Shown here piece by piece: positions 50,574-59,770 of a stretch of DNA of 64,000 nt. This stretch comes from Clostridia bacterium (GTDB lineage: Bacteria > Bacillota > Clostridia > Oscillospirales > Acutalibacteraceae), in contig JAFQRA010000002.1 in NCBI GenBank assembly GCA_017410325.1, positions 27,950 through 91,949 on the forward strand. Reading direction: 5' to 3'. The translations under genes were made by a program, and so were the position numbers. The notes beneath the pieces are model-generated. The model searched no databases. It was not told the origin of the DNA and saw nothing but the letters and a program-made list of their open reading frames with translations. Position 1 is the stretch's first letter. The number at the start of each line of letters is the position of its first letter.

Positions 50574-52430
50574 TTAATTATTATCGGGGTGAAAATAGTC
50601 ATAAACCGTCTGTGCGCTTTTTCTGTCAACGCCCTTTACCGAAACAAGCTCTTCAAGGCTTGCTTCTCTTACTGCGGTTACGGATTTAAAGTGCTTAAGC
50701 AGTGCCGAAGCGCGCTTTGCGCCTATTCCGTCAATCTGTGTAAGGGTGGTGGAAATGCCTGCGCTTCTGCGCTTGCGGTGGTATTCAATCGCAAAGCGGT
50801 GCACCTCCTCCTGCATACTTGAAACAAGAGTAAAAGCGCTTCGCTTTGAATTAATCGAAATCTCTCCGCCCTCGCCCGTAATTGCTCGCGTGCGGTGGCT
50901 TGAATCCTTCACCATACCGAAAACGGGCACGTCAATCCCCATTTGCTCAAGCACGGCTTTTACCGCGTTCACCTGCATCTGTGCACCGTCAAGCAATATC
51001 AGGTCGGGCAGTCTGGCAAAGCCCTCGTCACGCTTTTCGCCCTCGGGCTTTGCGGTTTCCTCAATATAATGCACAAACCTGCGTTCGAGCACCTCAGCCA
51101 TTGAAGCACAGTCGTCCTGACCGTCAAAGCCTTTGATTTTAAAGCGCTTGTATGCCGCTTTAAAGGGGTGTGCATTTTTAAAAACTATCATACCCGCAAC
51201 GTTTTCCGTGCCTGCGGTATGGGAAATATCGTACGATTCGATATATTCGGGCGGCGACGGCAGGTTGAGAAGCCTTGCCAGTTCGTCAAGCGCCTGCGTA
51301 TCCGAGCCTTTTCTGCCAAGACTCAACGACAGTTTTTCCGCCGCATTTGAACGGCACATTTCAAGCAGCTTCATCTGACCGCCCTTCTGCGGCACGACGA
51401 GGCTGACCTTTTTGCCTAAGCGTTCCGAAAGCCATTGAGCCAGCAATTCACTGTCGGTAGGCAGAGAATCTATAAGTATTCTCGGGGGTATGCGCTCGCG
51501 CATTGCGTAGTAGCGCATTATAAATTCGTACCTTGCCTGTGCAGGGTCATCGGGTGCTTCGGTTATAAAGTGCTCCGTATCCACAAGCCTTCCGCCGAAA
51601 AAGCGAAGCACGGCAAGGCAGGCCTTGTCCGCCGTTTGCGAGAGGGCAAAAATGTCCTGCTCGGCAACGTCTGCGCTGACAACCTTCTGCTTTTCGCCGA
51701 AGCGTGTAATTGCGTTTATTCTGTCGCGCAAAGCAGCCGCTTTTTCAAATTCAAGATTTTCTGCGGCGGCTTCCATTTCCTCCTGCATCGTTTTTATAAC
51801 GGCGGAAGACCCGCCCTTGAGGAATTCGACGGCCTGCTCAACGCTTCTGAGATAATCCCTATGTGAAATCTTACCCGCACAGGGTGCAGAGCACTGCGAA
51901 ATATGAAAATTGAGGCAGGGTCTTTGCTTCACCGTTGCGGGAAAGGTTTTGCCGCATTGAGGCAAGCGGAAAATTTTCTGCGCCTGCTCAACGGTACTGC
52001 GCACGGCAAAGGAGCTTGTGTACGGGCCGATATATTCGGAGCCGTCGTCAACAAGCTGCATTGCCGCCTCAATCTTCGGCCAGGACGAATTTGTGATTTT
52101 AACGTAGTGGTAGCCCTTGTCATCCTTAAGAAGAATATTGTATTTCGGGCTGTGCTGTTTGATAAGACTGCATTCAAGCACGAGCGCTTCAAACTCGCTG
52201 TCGGTGACGATATAGTCAAAATCCTCTACGTGCTCAACCATACGGATAACCTTTGCCGTGTGGTTGTAATTCGAGCCGAAGTAGCTGCTGACACGGTTTT
52301 TGAGTGCCTTCGCCTTGCCGACGTAGATTATGCCGCCCGATTTATCCTTCATTAGATACACACCGGGACGAAGCGGAAGGCTCATTGACTTTTTGCGCAG
52401 TCTTTTTATTCTGTCCTTGTCGTTTTCCAT
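50574..52430 (-). CDS. uvrC: UvrC, excinuclease ABC subunit C
   Basis: Makes the two incisions in nucleotide excision repair. The 618-residue protein has the GIY-YIG nuclease at the N-terminus (RPGVYLMKDKSGGIIYVGKAK, 3' incision). The UVR UvrB-binding region is at about 200-235. The RNase H-like endonuclease domain (PDLILLDGAQMQVNA, 5' incision) and a C-terminal helix-hairpin-helix pair (IDGIGAKRASALLKHF) follow. The start ATG shares one base with the aminopeptidase stop (TAATG). No LexA box is seen near it. Confidence 0.97.
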   Translation of the reverse strand: MENDKDRIKRLRKKSMSLPLRPGVYLMKDKSGGIIYVGKAKALKNRVSSYFGSNYNHTAKVIRMVEHVEDFDYIVTDSEFEALVLECSLIKQHSPKYNILLKDDKGYHYVKITNSSWPKIEAAMQLVDDGSEYIGPYTSSFAVRSTVEQAQKIFRLPQCGKTFPATVKQRPCLNFHISQCSAPCAGKISHRDYLRSVEQAVEFLKGGSSAVIKTMQEEMEAAAENLEFEKAAALRDRINAITRFGEKQKVVSADVAEQDIFALSQTADKACLAVLRFFGGRLVDTEHFITEAPDDPAQARYEFIMRYYAMRERIPPRILIDSLPTDSELLAQWLSERLGKKVSLVVPQKGGQMKLLEMCRSNAAEKLSLSLGRKGSDTQALDELARLLNLPSPPEYIESYDISHTAGTENVAGMIVFKNAHPFKAAYKRFKIKGFDGQDDCASMAEVLERRFVHYIEETAKPEGEKRDEGFARLPDLILLDGAQMQVNAVKAVLEQMGIDVPVFGMVKDSSHRTRAITGEGGEISINSKRSAFTLVSSMQEEVHRFAIEYHRKRRSAGISTTLTQIDGIGAKRASALLKHFKSVTAVREASLEELVSVKGVDRKSAQTVYDYFHPDNN

Positions 52431-53821
52431 TACTTTGTGAAGAAGGTTAAAAATCCTTTATATGCCATATAGAGGTCGAGCTTTGAGATAACCTCATAGG
52501 GTGCGTGCATTGAAAGCACGGGCACTCCGACATCGACAACGTCGATATTGTGAGAGGCAACGTACTTTGCAACGGTGCCTCCGCCGCCCTCGTCAACCTT
52601 GCCGAGCTCACCTACCTGCCAGACAACGCCGTTTTCGTTGAACAGACGGCGCACTCTACCCATAAACTCGGCACTTGCATCGGACGTACCGCCCTTGCCT
52701 CTTGAGCCCGTGTATTTTGTAACAACAATACCCTTGTTTGCAAAGCACGTGTTCATTTTTTCATATACACCGGGGAAGGTGGGGTCAAAAGCAGCATTGA
52801 CATCGGCTGAAAGGCATTCGCTGTTGCTGAGTGCAATCGAAGCGACACCGCCCTGCATGCGTGCAAGGTCGCCGATAAAGTATGACATATAGTAAGAATT
52901 GAGACCCGTGTTGCCGTCGGAACCTGTTTCCTCTTTGTCCGCAAGCACGGCAAGCACCGTATATTCGGGCTCACCCGCTTCAAGCACAGCCATAACCGAG
53001 GGATATGCGCACACTCTGTCGTCGTGACCGTAGGCACCGATAAGGCTTCTGTCAAAGCCGACATCGTCAGCACCGAAGGCAGGAACTACCTCAAGCTCCG
53101 CACTGAGGAAATCAGCTTCAACAATTCCGTATTTTTCATTGAGAATGTTCATAATGTTGAGCTTTACGCTCTCGCTGCCCTCATCATCCCTGAAAGGACG
53201 GCTACCGATAAGCACGTTGAGCTCCTCGCCCTTGATACCCTCGGCAAGACTGCGCTTCATCTGCTCTGCGGCAAGGTGCGGCAGAAGGTCGGTAACGACA
53301 AACTTGGGGTCGCCCGCATCTTCGCCGATATTAACTTCAACGCTTGTGCCGTCCGCCTTTACAACAACACCGTGAAGGGCCAGCGGAATAGCGGTCCACT
53401 GATATTTCTTGATACCGCCGTAATAGTGAGTTTTAAACAGCGCAAACTCCGCATCTTCGTAAAGCGGATTGGGCTTGAGGTCAAGCCTGGGAGAATCGAT
53501 ATGAGCCGCTGCAATGCGCACGCCCTCTTCAACGGGGCGTTTACCGATAACGGCAAGAATAACCGCCTTGCCTCTGTTGTTATAGATAACCTTATCTCCC
53601 GCGTTATAGCTTTCCTTGGGGTCAAAATTGACAAAACCGTTTTTGTATGCAAGGTCCTTTACAAAATTCACAACCTCACGCTCGGTCTTGCACGCAGACA
53701 TAAATTTCTTATAGCCCTCTGCAAAGCTGTCAGCGGTTTTCAGTTCGTCATCGCTGATTTTTTTGCAGGCGTGGTCTGCGGTGCAGAAAAGCTTTTCTCT
53801 GAGTTCTTCGTTCTTGCTCAT
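52430..53821 (-). CDS. M18-family zinc aminopeptidase
   Basis: Cytoplasmic metallo-aminopeptidase of 463 residues, the clostridial aspartyl-aminopeptidase-like M18 group. Metal and catalytic motifs are visible: RIAAAHIDSPRLDLKP (first His/Asp), ADKEETGSDGNTG (catalytic Glu and metal ligand), and a late SMHAPYEVISK with the last His. It removes N-terminal residues from peptides during protein turnover. AAGGAG lies 10 nt before the ATG, inside the tsaC-coaE gene, and start and stop overlap as ATGA. Confidence 0.93.
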   Translation of the reverse strand: MSKNEELREKLFCTADHACKKISDDELKTADSFAEGYKKFMSACKTEREVVNFVKDLAYKNGFVNFDPKESYNAGDKVIYNNRGKAVILAVIGKRPVEEGVRIAAAHIDSPRLDLKPNPLYEDAEFALFKTHYYGGIKKYQWTAIPLALHGVVVKADGTSVEVNIGEDAGDPKFVVTDLLPHLAAEQMKRSLAEGIKGEELNVLIGSRPFRDDEGSESVKLNIMNILNEKYGIVEADFLSAELEVVPAFGADDVGFDRSLIGAYGHDDRVCAYPSVMAVLEAGEPEYTVLAVLADKEETGSDGNTGLNSYYMSYFIGDLARMQGGVASIALSNSECLSADVNAAFDPTFPGVYEKMNTCFANKGIVVTKYTGSRGKGGTSDASAEFMGRVRRLFNENGVVWQVGELGKVDEGGGGTVAKYVASHNIDVVDVGVPVLSMHAPYEVISKLDLYMAYKGFLTFFTK

Positions 53822-55437
53822 AATATTTTCTCCTTGTATTTATCAATTATTTTTACTATTTCAGCATCGGTGTCATACGGTGCATAATTGTACAGCACAA
53901 CGTCCGCTTTTTTTGCATATTCTTCGTCCGAAAGCTGTGCACCCATTCTGTGAATAGCCTTTTCACGGGTGATTGAGTCGCGGAACATTATTCTGTCCAG
54001 CCTGATTTCAGCCGGAGCGCTCACAACAGCTGTAAAGGCACACAGCTTGTCGATTTTGCTTTCAAAAATTGCCGCCGCATCCAGCAGTACAGCCGTTTTA
54101 CCCTCTTGTGTAAAGGCATTAACCTTTGCAAGTGCTTTGGAAGTGATTATAGGATGCATAATACTGTTAAGGCGTTTGGTAGCCTCTTTCGAAGCGAAAG
54201 CACGGGCGGCAAGAGCTGCTCTGTCAAGACTTCCGTCATCCAGAATTATATCCTCGCCAAAGCCTGAAGCCAGCTGGGCAAGCACGGGAGAATTCGGCGC
54301 GGTAATCTCCTTTGCAATGGCATCGCAGTCAATGTGTGCTATGCCGTATTTTTCGCAAAGGCGCTTCGCAACGGTGGATTTGCCCGAGCCCGTTGCACCC
54401 GTAAGGCCGATTATCATTGCGCCGTCAACATCAATTACGGTAAAAGCCGCCGCACGCAGAAGGCGGTTGATAACCGCAAGGCCGACACCATCGGTATCGG
54501 GGCAGCGTGCGTAGGCAGTTTCAATGTCCATATCGTCAAGGGTCCTGAGAGCCTCAAAAAGCAGATGTGCCTGAGCTGCGCTGTCGTGCTCCCTGCCGAT
54601 TTCGATAAAGGGAATATTGAGAAGCTTTCCTTCACCGTCAAAGCAAAGTGCGGCGCAGTTTTTCTTTCCGCTGACAAAGCGGCGGTAATTTTCAAAGCTG
54701 CCCTTAACTATTATTACCCTGGCTTTGGGTGAATAATGCTTATATTTCATACCCGGCGAAGCGGCTTTTGCATTTTCCTGCAGTTCGGAAAGCACTGCCG
54801 AATCTACCTCAACCTCACCGAGCACACTTTCAAGCTGTTCAAGCGATATTCCGCCGGGCCGCAGAAGCCGCGGCTTTTCGCCGACGAGCGAAACAACGGT
54901 TGATTCAACGCCGACATCACAGCTACCGCCGTCAAGAATAGCCTCCGCCCTGCCCCACATATCGTCTATGACGTGCTTTGCGGTGGTGGGGCTCGGCGAG
55001 CCTGAAAGATTGGCGGAAGGGGCCGCAAGCGGTACACCTGCCGCTTTTATAATATCTCTTGCCGCAGGGTGTGACGGCATACGCACGGCAACGGTATCAA
55101 GCCCGCAGCTGACCTCATCGGGTATTTTTTCACCCTTGGGCATAATAATCGACAAAGGCCCCGGCCAGAATTTTTCCGCAAGAGCAAGCGCGCCATCGGG
55201 AACCGAGCCGACAACACCGTCAAGCTGTGAAATATCCCAAATATGGACAATCAGCGGATTGTCCTGCGGTCTGCCCTTTGCCCTGAAAATTTTTGCAACG
55301 GCCTGCCCGTCAAAAGCGTTGGCGGCAAGGCCATAAACGGTTTCCGTGGGTATTCCCGCTATTCCTCCGTTACGGAGAATTTCGCCGACCTCACGCACAC
55401 CGTCTTCGTTATATTCAAACAGTTTTGTTTCAATCAT
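53818..55437 (-). CDS. Bifunctional TsaC/Sua5 threonylcarbamoyl-AMP synthase fused to CoaE dephospho-CoA kinase
   Basis: A single 539-residue frame joins two housekeeping enzymes. Residues about 1-335 form a complete Sua5: the YrdC domain with GGIAGIPTETVYGLA, APSANLSGSPSPT and RPGG, plus the C-terminal Sua5 domain ending NRLLRAAAFTVIDV. It makes threonylcarbamoyl-AMP for tRNA t6A. Residues 341-539 form a complete CoaE beginning MIIGLTGATGSGKST with the P-loop at about 347-354 and HIDCDAIAKE; it makes CoA from dephospho-CoA. Methionine 341 (54415-54417) lacks a ribosome site. An earlier TTG start is possible; the ATG at 55437 begins 2 nt after prfA. Confidence 0.92.
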   Translation of the reverse strand: MIETKLFEYNEDGVREVGEILRNGGIAGIPTETVYGLAANAFDGQAVAKIFRAKGRPQDNPLIVHIWDISQLDGVVGSVPDGALALAEKFWPGPLSIIMPKGEKIPDEVSCGLDTVAVRMPSHPAARDIIKAAGVPLAAPSANLSGSPSPTTAKHVIDDMWGRAEAILDGGSCDVGVESTVVSLVGEKPRLLRPGGISLEQLESVLGEVEVDSAVLSELQENAKAASPGMKYKHYSPKARVIIVKGSFENYRRFVSGKKNCAALCFDGEGKLLNIPFIEIGREHDSAAQAHLLFEALRTLDDMDIETAYARCPDTDGVGLAVINRLLRAAAFTVIDVDGAMIIGLTGATGSGKSTVAKRLCEKYGIAHIDCDAIAKEITAPNSPVLAQLASGFGEDIILDDGSLDRAALAARAFASKEATKRLNSIMHPIITSKALAKVNAFTQEGKTAVLLDAAAIFESKIDKLCAFTAVVSAPAEIRLDRIMFRDSITREKAIHRMGAQLSDEEYAKKADVVLYNYAPYDTDAEIVKIIDKYKEKIL

Positions 55438-55439
55438 AA

Positions 55440-56510
55440 TCAAGTACCCGATTTAAGTTTTTCCGCAGTATCGGCTGAAATAAGTGCATCGACAAGCTCA
55501 TCAAGACTGCCGTTAAGTATTGCTTCCAGTTTATATAAAGTTAAACCTATGCGGTGGTCTGTCATTCTGCCCTGCGGATAGTTATAGGTTCGTATTCTTT
55601 CGCTTCTGTCGCCGGTACCTACCTGAAGCTTTCTTTCGCCGGCAATTTCGCTTGCCTGCTTTTCACGCTCGGCTTCAAGTATTCTCGAACGCAGAATTTT
55701 CATAGCCTTGTCGCGGTTTTTGTGCTGGCTACGCTCGTCCTGACACTCGACAACCGTACCCGTGGGAATATGGGTAATACGTATTGCGGACTCGGTTTTG
55801 TTGATGTGCTGACCGCCTGCACCGCTTGAACGGAAGGTATCCACCTGCAAATCGGCAGGGTTGATTTCAACGTCAACCTCCTCCGCCTCGGGAAGCACCG
55901 CAACCGTAACGGTAGAAGTGTGTATTCTGCCCTGGCTTTCGGTTTCGGGCACACGCTGCACCCTGTGAACACCGCTTTCAAACTTAAAGCGCGAGAAAGC
56001 GCCCTCGCCGCTTATCATAAAGCTGATTTCCTTGAAGCCGCCTACCTCTGTTTCGTTTGCGCTGAGTATTTCGGATTTCCAGTTCTTTGTGGCGGCATAC
56101 ATCGAATACATTCTGTAAAGCGAGTTTGCAAAAAGCGAAGCCTCGTCTCCGCCTGCACCGCCGCGTATCTCCACGATAACGTTCCTGTCATCGTTCGGGT
56201 CACGGGGAAGAAGCAGAATTTTAAGCTCCTGCTCCGTTGTATCAACAGCCGCCTTGGCTTGTTCAAGCTCTTCCTGCGCCATTTCCCTGAGTTCGGCATC
56301 AAGCGAGGAATCCTCAAGCATTTCCTTTGCGCCCGCCAAATCCGAAAGAGCCTTTTTGTGCTCACGGAATTTTTCAACAACAGGTGTAAGGTGCTTGATT
56401 TCCTGCATATACTTTTTGTAAAGCTGAATATCGGAAACAACGTCGGGCTCGCAAAGCAAAGCGTTTATTTCTTCGTAGCGTTTCTCAACCTGAGCTAACT
56501 TATCAGTCAT
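55440..56510 (-). CDS. prfA: Peptide chain release factor 1
   Basis: Releases finished proteins at UAA and UAG codons. The 356-residue length is standard. The codon-recognition region reads [17 protein letters not shown] (PxT tripeptide of RF1) and the catalytic GGQ loop is in [16 protein letters not shown] near residue 230. A coiled-coil N-terminal domain is present. Its start overlaps the DUF951 gene by 8 nt. In many Firmicutes prfA is followed by prmC and sua5; here prmC is missing and the tsaC-coaE fusion follows directly. Confidence 0.97.
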   Translation of the reverse strand: MTDKLAQVEKRYEEINALLCEPDVVSDIQLYKKYMQEIKHLTPVVEKFREHKKALSDLAGAKEMLEDSSLDAELREMAQEELEQAKAAVDTTEQELKILLLPRDPNDDRNVIVEIRGGAGGDEASLFANSLYRMYSMYAATKNWKSEILSANETEVGGFKEISFMISGEGAFSRFKFESGVHRVQRVPETESQGRIHTSTVTVAVLPEAEEVDVEINPADLQVDTFRSSGAGGQHINKTESAIRITHIPTGTVVECQDERSQHKNRDKAMKILRSRILEAEREKQASEIAGERKLQVGTGDRSERIRTYNYPQGRMTDHRIGLTLYKLEAILNGSLDELVDALISADTAEKLKSGT

Positions 56511-56691
56511 TTTCTTTTCTCTCTATCCTTTTAATACTTTTTTCCGCTTTGGAGCGCACAACCATAATTTCTCTTCCGCAGCCCGTACAGCGCAAACGGA
56601 AATCCATCCCCGTGCGAAGAACTTCAAAGGTATCCTTTCCGCAGGGATGCGGTTTTTTCATATAAAGAATATCACCTATTCTGACGTCCAT
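56503..56691 (-). CDS. DUF951 small protein
   Basis: A 62-residue protein with [24 protein letters not shown] and [20 protein letters not shown], the signature of DUF951. Conserved cysteines (one in HPCG, two in CTGC) suggest metal binding. The start is the ATG at 56689-56691 with GGGGTGG 7 nt before it; a longer frame upstream lacks support. It is first in the array before prfA and is divergent from the S1-domain gene. The function is unknown. Confidence 0.9.
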   Translation of the reverse strand: MDVRIGDILYMKKPHPCGKDTFEVLRTGMDFRLRCTGCGREIMVVRSKAEKSIKRIERKEND

Positions 56692-56721
56692 AGTTACACC
56701 ACCCCAATTTATTCCAGTGTT

Positions 56722-56750
56722 ATTATAACATATAACAATAAAAATATCAA
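56722..56750 (-). promoter_or_regulatory. Promoter of the DUF951-prfA array
   Basis: TTGATA (56745-56750) and TATAAT (56722-56727) on the minus strand with a 17-nt spacer. It may drive prfA, tsaC-coaE, M18 and uvrC together. Confidence 0.75.
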
Positions 56751-56847
56751 TCTGCAAATAAAGCGAGGAATTTTAAAAACAAAGCGACATATATATATGA
56801 TTAGTGATAATCCGAATGTAAGGGAGGGAGCGGCAGACACCGCCGCT

Positions 56848-57777
56848 ATGCAAATGAAAAGATACTCACCCGAAGGCAAGCTTATTTCAACGCCCGAAAA
56901 CAAAAAAAATACGGCTGACAAGGGAGCACTTATGCACGCCTGCCGTAACCGCACGGTACTTGAAGCCAGAGTACTGCTTTGCGACAACGAACACAACCTA
57001 CACCTTGATTTAGGTCCGATGAGAGGTATTATTCCGCGCTGCGAGGGTGCAATAGGAATTGAGGACGGCAGCGTGCGTGATATTGCGCTGATTTCACGGG
57101 TAAACAAGCCCGTGTGCTTCATCATAACCGGCTTTGAAACCGACAGCTACGGCGAAACAATGGCAATACTCAGCAGAAGACGCGTTCAGCAGGACTGTTA
57201 CAACGAATACATTTGCAAGCTCAATAAAGGCGATGTAATTGATGCAAAAATAACGCATACGGAGGGCTTCGGCGCTTTTGCGGATATCGGCGCAGGACTT
57301 GTTGCGCTTATGCCGATTGATGCAATTTCCGTTTCGCGCATCCCCCACCCCAACGTACGTTTCAGTGTCGGCGACGATATAAAAGCGGTAATCAAGGACA
57401 TTGCGCCCGACGGAAAAATCACGCTCAGCCACAAGGAGCTGCTCGGCACGTGGGAGCAGAATGCGCAGAATTTCAAGGCAGGCGAAACCGTGCCGGGTAT
57501 TGTACGCTCGGTTGAAAAATACGGCATTTTCGTTGAGCTTTCACCAAATCTTGCAGGGCTTGCCGAGCCTGCGCCCGACGTAAAAGCTGGACAGAACGCA
57601 ACCGTTTACATCAAAAGCCTGATACCCGAAAGAATGAAAATCAAGCTGATTGTAGTCGATGCGTTTGATGCAAAATATCCGCCTGCCGCACCGCAGTATT
57701 ACACGGATGCAAAGCATATCAGCCGCTGGGTGTATTCGCCCGAAAGCTGTACGAGGGTTATTGAGAGCGTGTTTTAA
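56848..57777 (+). CDS. S1 RNA-binding domain protein (ribosomal protein S1-like)
   Basis: A 309-residue protein with at least two S1 (OB-fold) repeats. The first is at about 130-205 (KGDVIDAKITHTEGFGAFADIGAGLVALMP in short) and the second at about 210-275 (KAGETVPGIVRSVEKYGIFVELS). The N-terminal 110 residues (LDLGPMRGIIPRCEGA) resemble a further degenerate S1-like fold. It probably binds mRNA or ribosomes. Start is uncertain: ATG at 56848 (MQMKRYSPEGK) fits the family better than the upstream frame, although GGGAGGG lies 18 nt away. It is divergent from DUF951. Confidence 0.85.
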   Translation: MQMKRYSPEGKLISTPENKKNTADKGALMHACRNRTVLEARVLLCDNEHNLHLDLGPMRGIIPRCEGAIGIEDGSVRDIALISRVNKPVCFIITGFETDSYGETMAILSRRRVQQDCYNEYICKLNKGDVIDAKITHTEGFGAFADIGAGLVALMPIDAISVSRIPHPNVRFSVGDDIKAVIKDIAPDGKITLSHKELLGTWEQNAQNFKAGETVPGIVRSVEKYGIFVELSPNLAGLAEPAPDVKAGQNATVYIKSLIPERMKIKLIVVDAFDAKYPPAAPQYYTDAKHISRWVYSPESCTRVIESVF

Positions 57778-57812
57778 ATTACAGTTTATCAAGACGATTA
57801 TATTTGTAATAA

Positions 57813-57844
57813 AAAACCTGTCAGCATATAGGCCGACAGGTTTT
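57813..57844. terminator. Bidirectional terminator between convergent genes
   Basis: Stem aaaacctgtc/gacaggtttt with an inner complementary part and a T run on either strand. Confidence 0.85.
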
Positions 57845-57864
57845 ACTTTTCAATGTTTATTTTT

Positions 57865-59064
57865 TTACCATTCCAATTCCGATATGTACGGCTCAACATT
57901 CCAGTAAGCACCGTTACTATATGCATATCTGACAGTAAGAGTTTTGGGATTGTATGCAAACAAATATCCCCAATACAAATCCCCATCCGTTCTTTGGAAT
58001 GCGTTTTCTTTGCTTGATAACAAGCAAATATAATCGCCCTTATTCACGGCAATAAAATCTTCCGTAAAAAGCTGTCCTTTACCAACAGTTTCATACCAAT
58101 TCCGCACCCGTTCAACCTCTGCATCAAACTCATCTTCTTCCAGTTCCCATTCCAGAAAAATATCTGCACAATTTGTGAACCCCCAAAAGAAATCTCTGTA
58201 GAAGTATTGACCTTCTTTATAAGATGTTTTCCATACACCGTCCTCATTGCGGGAAACTTCGCTATCCCTGATTTCCGGAAAAACATCGCAGACAAATGAA
58301 TTTGATTCAAATGTTCCTGCATCAAACTGCTTATAGTTTTTCATCTCATTTGTTTGCGACCACACGGGAATAAGTGTAATATAGAAAGTACAATATGGAA
58401 CAAGAAGAACACATACGGTAAGCACGGTTATCTGAATCCATCTTTTTATCGGTCTTCTATGTTTAACAAAAGTCAGTGACAAAAGAATCCCCACAGGTAT
58501 CAAAGATATAAGAACTCTATCATAGCAGGAAACAGGAAAAAATGGATATTCTTTACTGAAAAAGTCATAAATTTTTGTAAATACAAAAAGCACATAATAC
58601 AAAGCCGAAAGCCCAAAAAGCACATAGCCGGTTATCTTAACAGCCATTGCCTTTTTGTTTATTTTGTTATCTTCTTCAGGCACAGATTTATCGGCAGACT
58701 CCTCAGTTAATTTATCAGCAAGTTCAGCTATGGTATATTCGGTATCCGTATCAAGTTTGTTTATAGCTTCAAGAGTCTGCATGTTTTCTTCAAGTTCTGC
58801 CTGCTTTCTTCCTTTTAGTTCTGCAATAATTCTTTTGCTGTTTGCCGCATCTTCAATAAGCAAGCCTATTTCTGCAACGGTAAAACCGAATTTTCTCAAA
58901 ACCGCTATGCTGTTGAGCTGATTAACATCTTCCTGTGCAAAATTATAGGAACGCCTGCCAAGATAATTTTCAGTAAACTGCGGCGACAACAAACCTTGTT
59001 CAACATAGAAACGTATCGCCCGGTCAGAAAGTCCCGTCCGTTGACAAACCTCTTTAATTTTCAT
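57865..59064 (-). CDS. MerR-family regulator with membrane-bound sensor part
   Basis: A 399-residue protein. It has a MerR winged-helix domain at about 1-70 (IKEVCQRTGLSDRAIRFYVEQGLL) and a coiled coil at about 75-125. About three membrane spans follow between 130 and 215, then an extracellular C-terminal domain of about 170 residues. DNA binding and sensing would thus be joined in one membrane protein, unlike the usual soluble MerR dimer. The ATG at 59062-59064 has AAGGAG 8 nt upstream. A promoter with a 19-nt spacer and an inverted repeat lies just upstream, suggesting autoregulation. The ligand is unknown. Confidence 0.85.
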   Translation of the reverse strand: MKIKEVCQRTGLSDRAIRFYVEQGLLSPQFTENYLGRRSYNFAQEDVNQLNSIAVLRKFGFTVAEIGLLIEDAANSKRIIAELKGRKQAELEENMQTLEAINKLDTDTEYTIAELADKLTEESADKSVPEEDNKINKKAMAVKITGYVLFGLSALYYVLFVFTKIYDFFSKEYPFFPVSCYDRVLISLIPVGILLSLTFVKHRRPIKRWIQITVLTVCVLLVPYCTFYITLIPVWSQTNEMKNYKQFDAGTFESNSFVCDVFPEIRDSEVSRNEDGVWKTSYKEGQYFYRDFFWGFTNCADIFLEWELEEDEFDAEVERVRNWYETVGKGQLFTEDFIAVNKGDYICLLSSKENAFQRTDGDLYWGYLFAYNPKTLTVRYAYSNGAYWNVEPYISELEW

Positions 59065-59097
59065 TTTCAACGCTCCTTTTCAGTAATCTGTACCGAT

Positions 59098-59128
59098 AAA
59101 ATACTTTTTAACGTAACGTTGAAGTCAA
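59098..59128 (-). promoter_or_regulatory. MerR-type autoregulated promoter
   Basis: On the minus strand TTGACT (59123-59128) and TATTTT (59098-59103) are separated by 19 nt, the over-long spacing typical of MerR-activated promoters. The spacer contains AACGTTACGTT, an inverted repeat in the expected operator position. Confidence 0.7.
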
Positions 59129-59143
59129 GTGTTTTTAAAAATT

Positions 59144-59635
59144 TTACATATCTATTTCTAACACAGTATTGATTATGTTCGATGCCACCATCATTGCGGC
59201 GAGGGAAGTGATTACTACTATCTGTTCGTCGGTGAAATATTCTTTCAGCTCATCCATCTGCTCGTCATAGACCTCGTGGGGATTGTCGGCAATATTTCTG
59301 CCGTAAGAAATAAGTGCGTGCTGCTCGGGTGTCATAACGAGCGCGTCAAAATCCACGCCGTTTTCGTCGAGGAAATTTCTGAAAATCTGCGAGCAAACGG
59401 CACAGTCGTTTTCCGTAGAAATTGAGTAGCAGAAAAGGTTGGCTGTCAGCTCGCCGAGGAAGGCTTTTGCTTCTTTCAGAATATCGTGAAAGCCGTTGAG
59501 CACCCTGAAGGCAACGGGATTGTTGAGCAGGGTGAGCTTCATATTATTCATAGGGATTTTCTTTGCGTATTCATCGTGCAGTGCCTTTATTTCTTCGCTT
59601 GCTTTGCCGTAATCTACGGGGTTTATTCTTGCCAT
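59144..59635 (-). CDS. Carboxymuconolactone decarboxylase / AhpD-like protein
   Basis: A 163-residue all-helical protein. The motif NDCAVCSQIF gives a CxxC pair near residue 80, as in AhpD-like peroxidase or disulfide enzymes of the carboxymuconolactone decarboxylase family. The usual downstream His of AhpD (CxxCxxxH) is replaced here (CAVCSQIF), so peroxidase activity is uncertain. Start at the ATG 59633-59635 with AGGTG 6 nt before. It is divergent from rfbB, and the two promoters lie back to back. Confidence 0.82.
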   Translation of the reverse strand: MARINPVDYGKASEEIKALHDEYAKKIPMNNMKLTLLNNPVAFRVLNGFHDILKEAKAFLGELTANLFCYSISTENDCAVCSQIFRNFLDENGVDFDALVMTPEQHALISYGRNIADNPHEVYDEQMDELKEYFTDEQIVVITSLAAMMVASNIINTVLEIDM

Positions 59636-59654
59636 TTCCAACACCTCTGTTCCT

Positions 59655-59683
59655 ATTTTAATCGGTCTTAAATATTCTTGCAA
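59655..59683 (-). promoter_or_regulatory. Promoter of the AhpD-like gene
   Basis: TTGCAA (59678-59683) and TAAAAT (59655-59660) on the minus strand with a 17-nt spacer. Confidence 0.6.
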
Positions 59684-59692
59684 TAGTTTTGG

Positions 59693-59721
59693 TTGATTTT
59701 GTGCGGCATATTTGGTATAAT
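59693..59721 (+). promoter_or_regulatory. rfbB promoter
   Basis: TTGATT (59693-59698) and TATAAT (59716-59721) with a 17-nt spacer, 9 bp from the -35 of the divergent promoter. Confidence 0.7.
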
Positions 59722-59770
59722 AATTTTCATATTGATATTTCTTTTAACTCAAACTGAAAGGAAATCGTTT

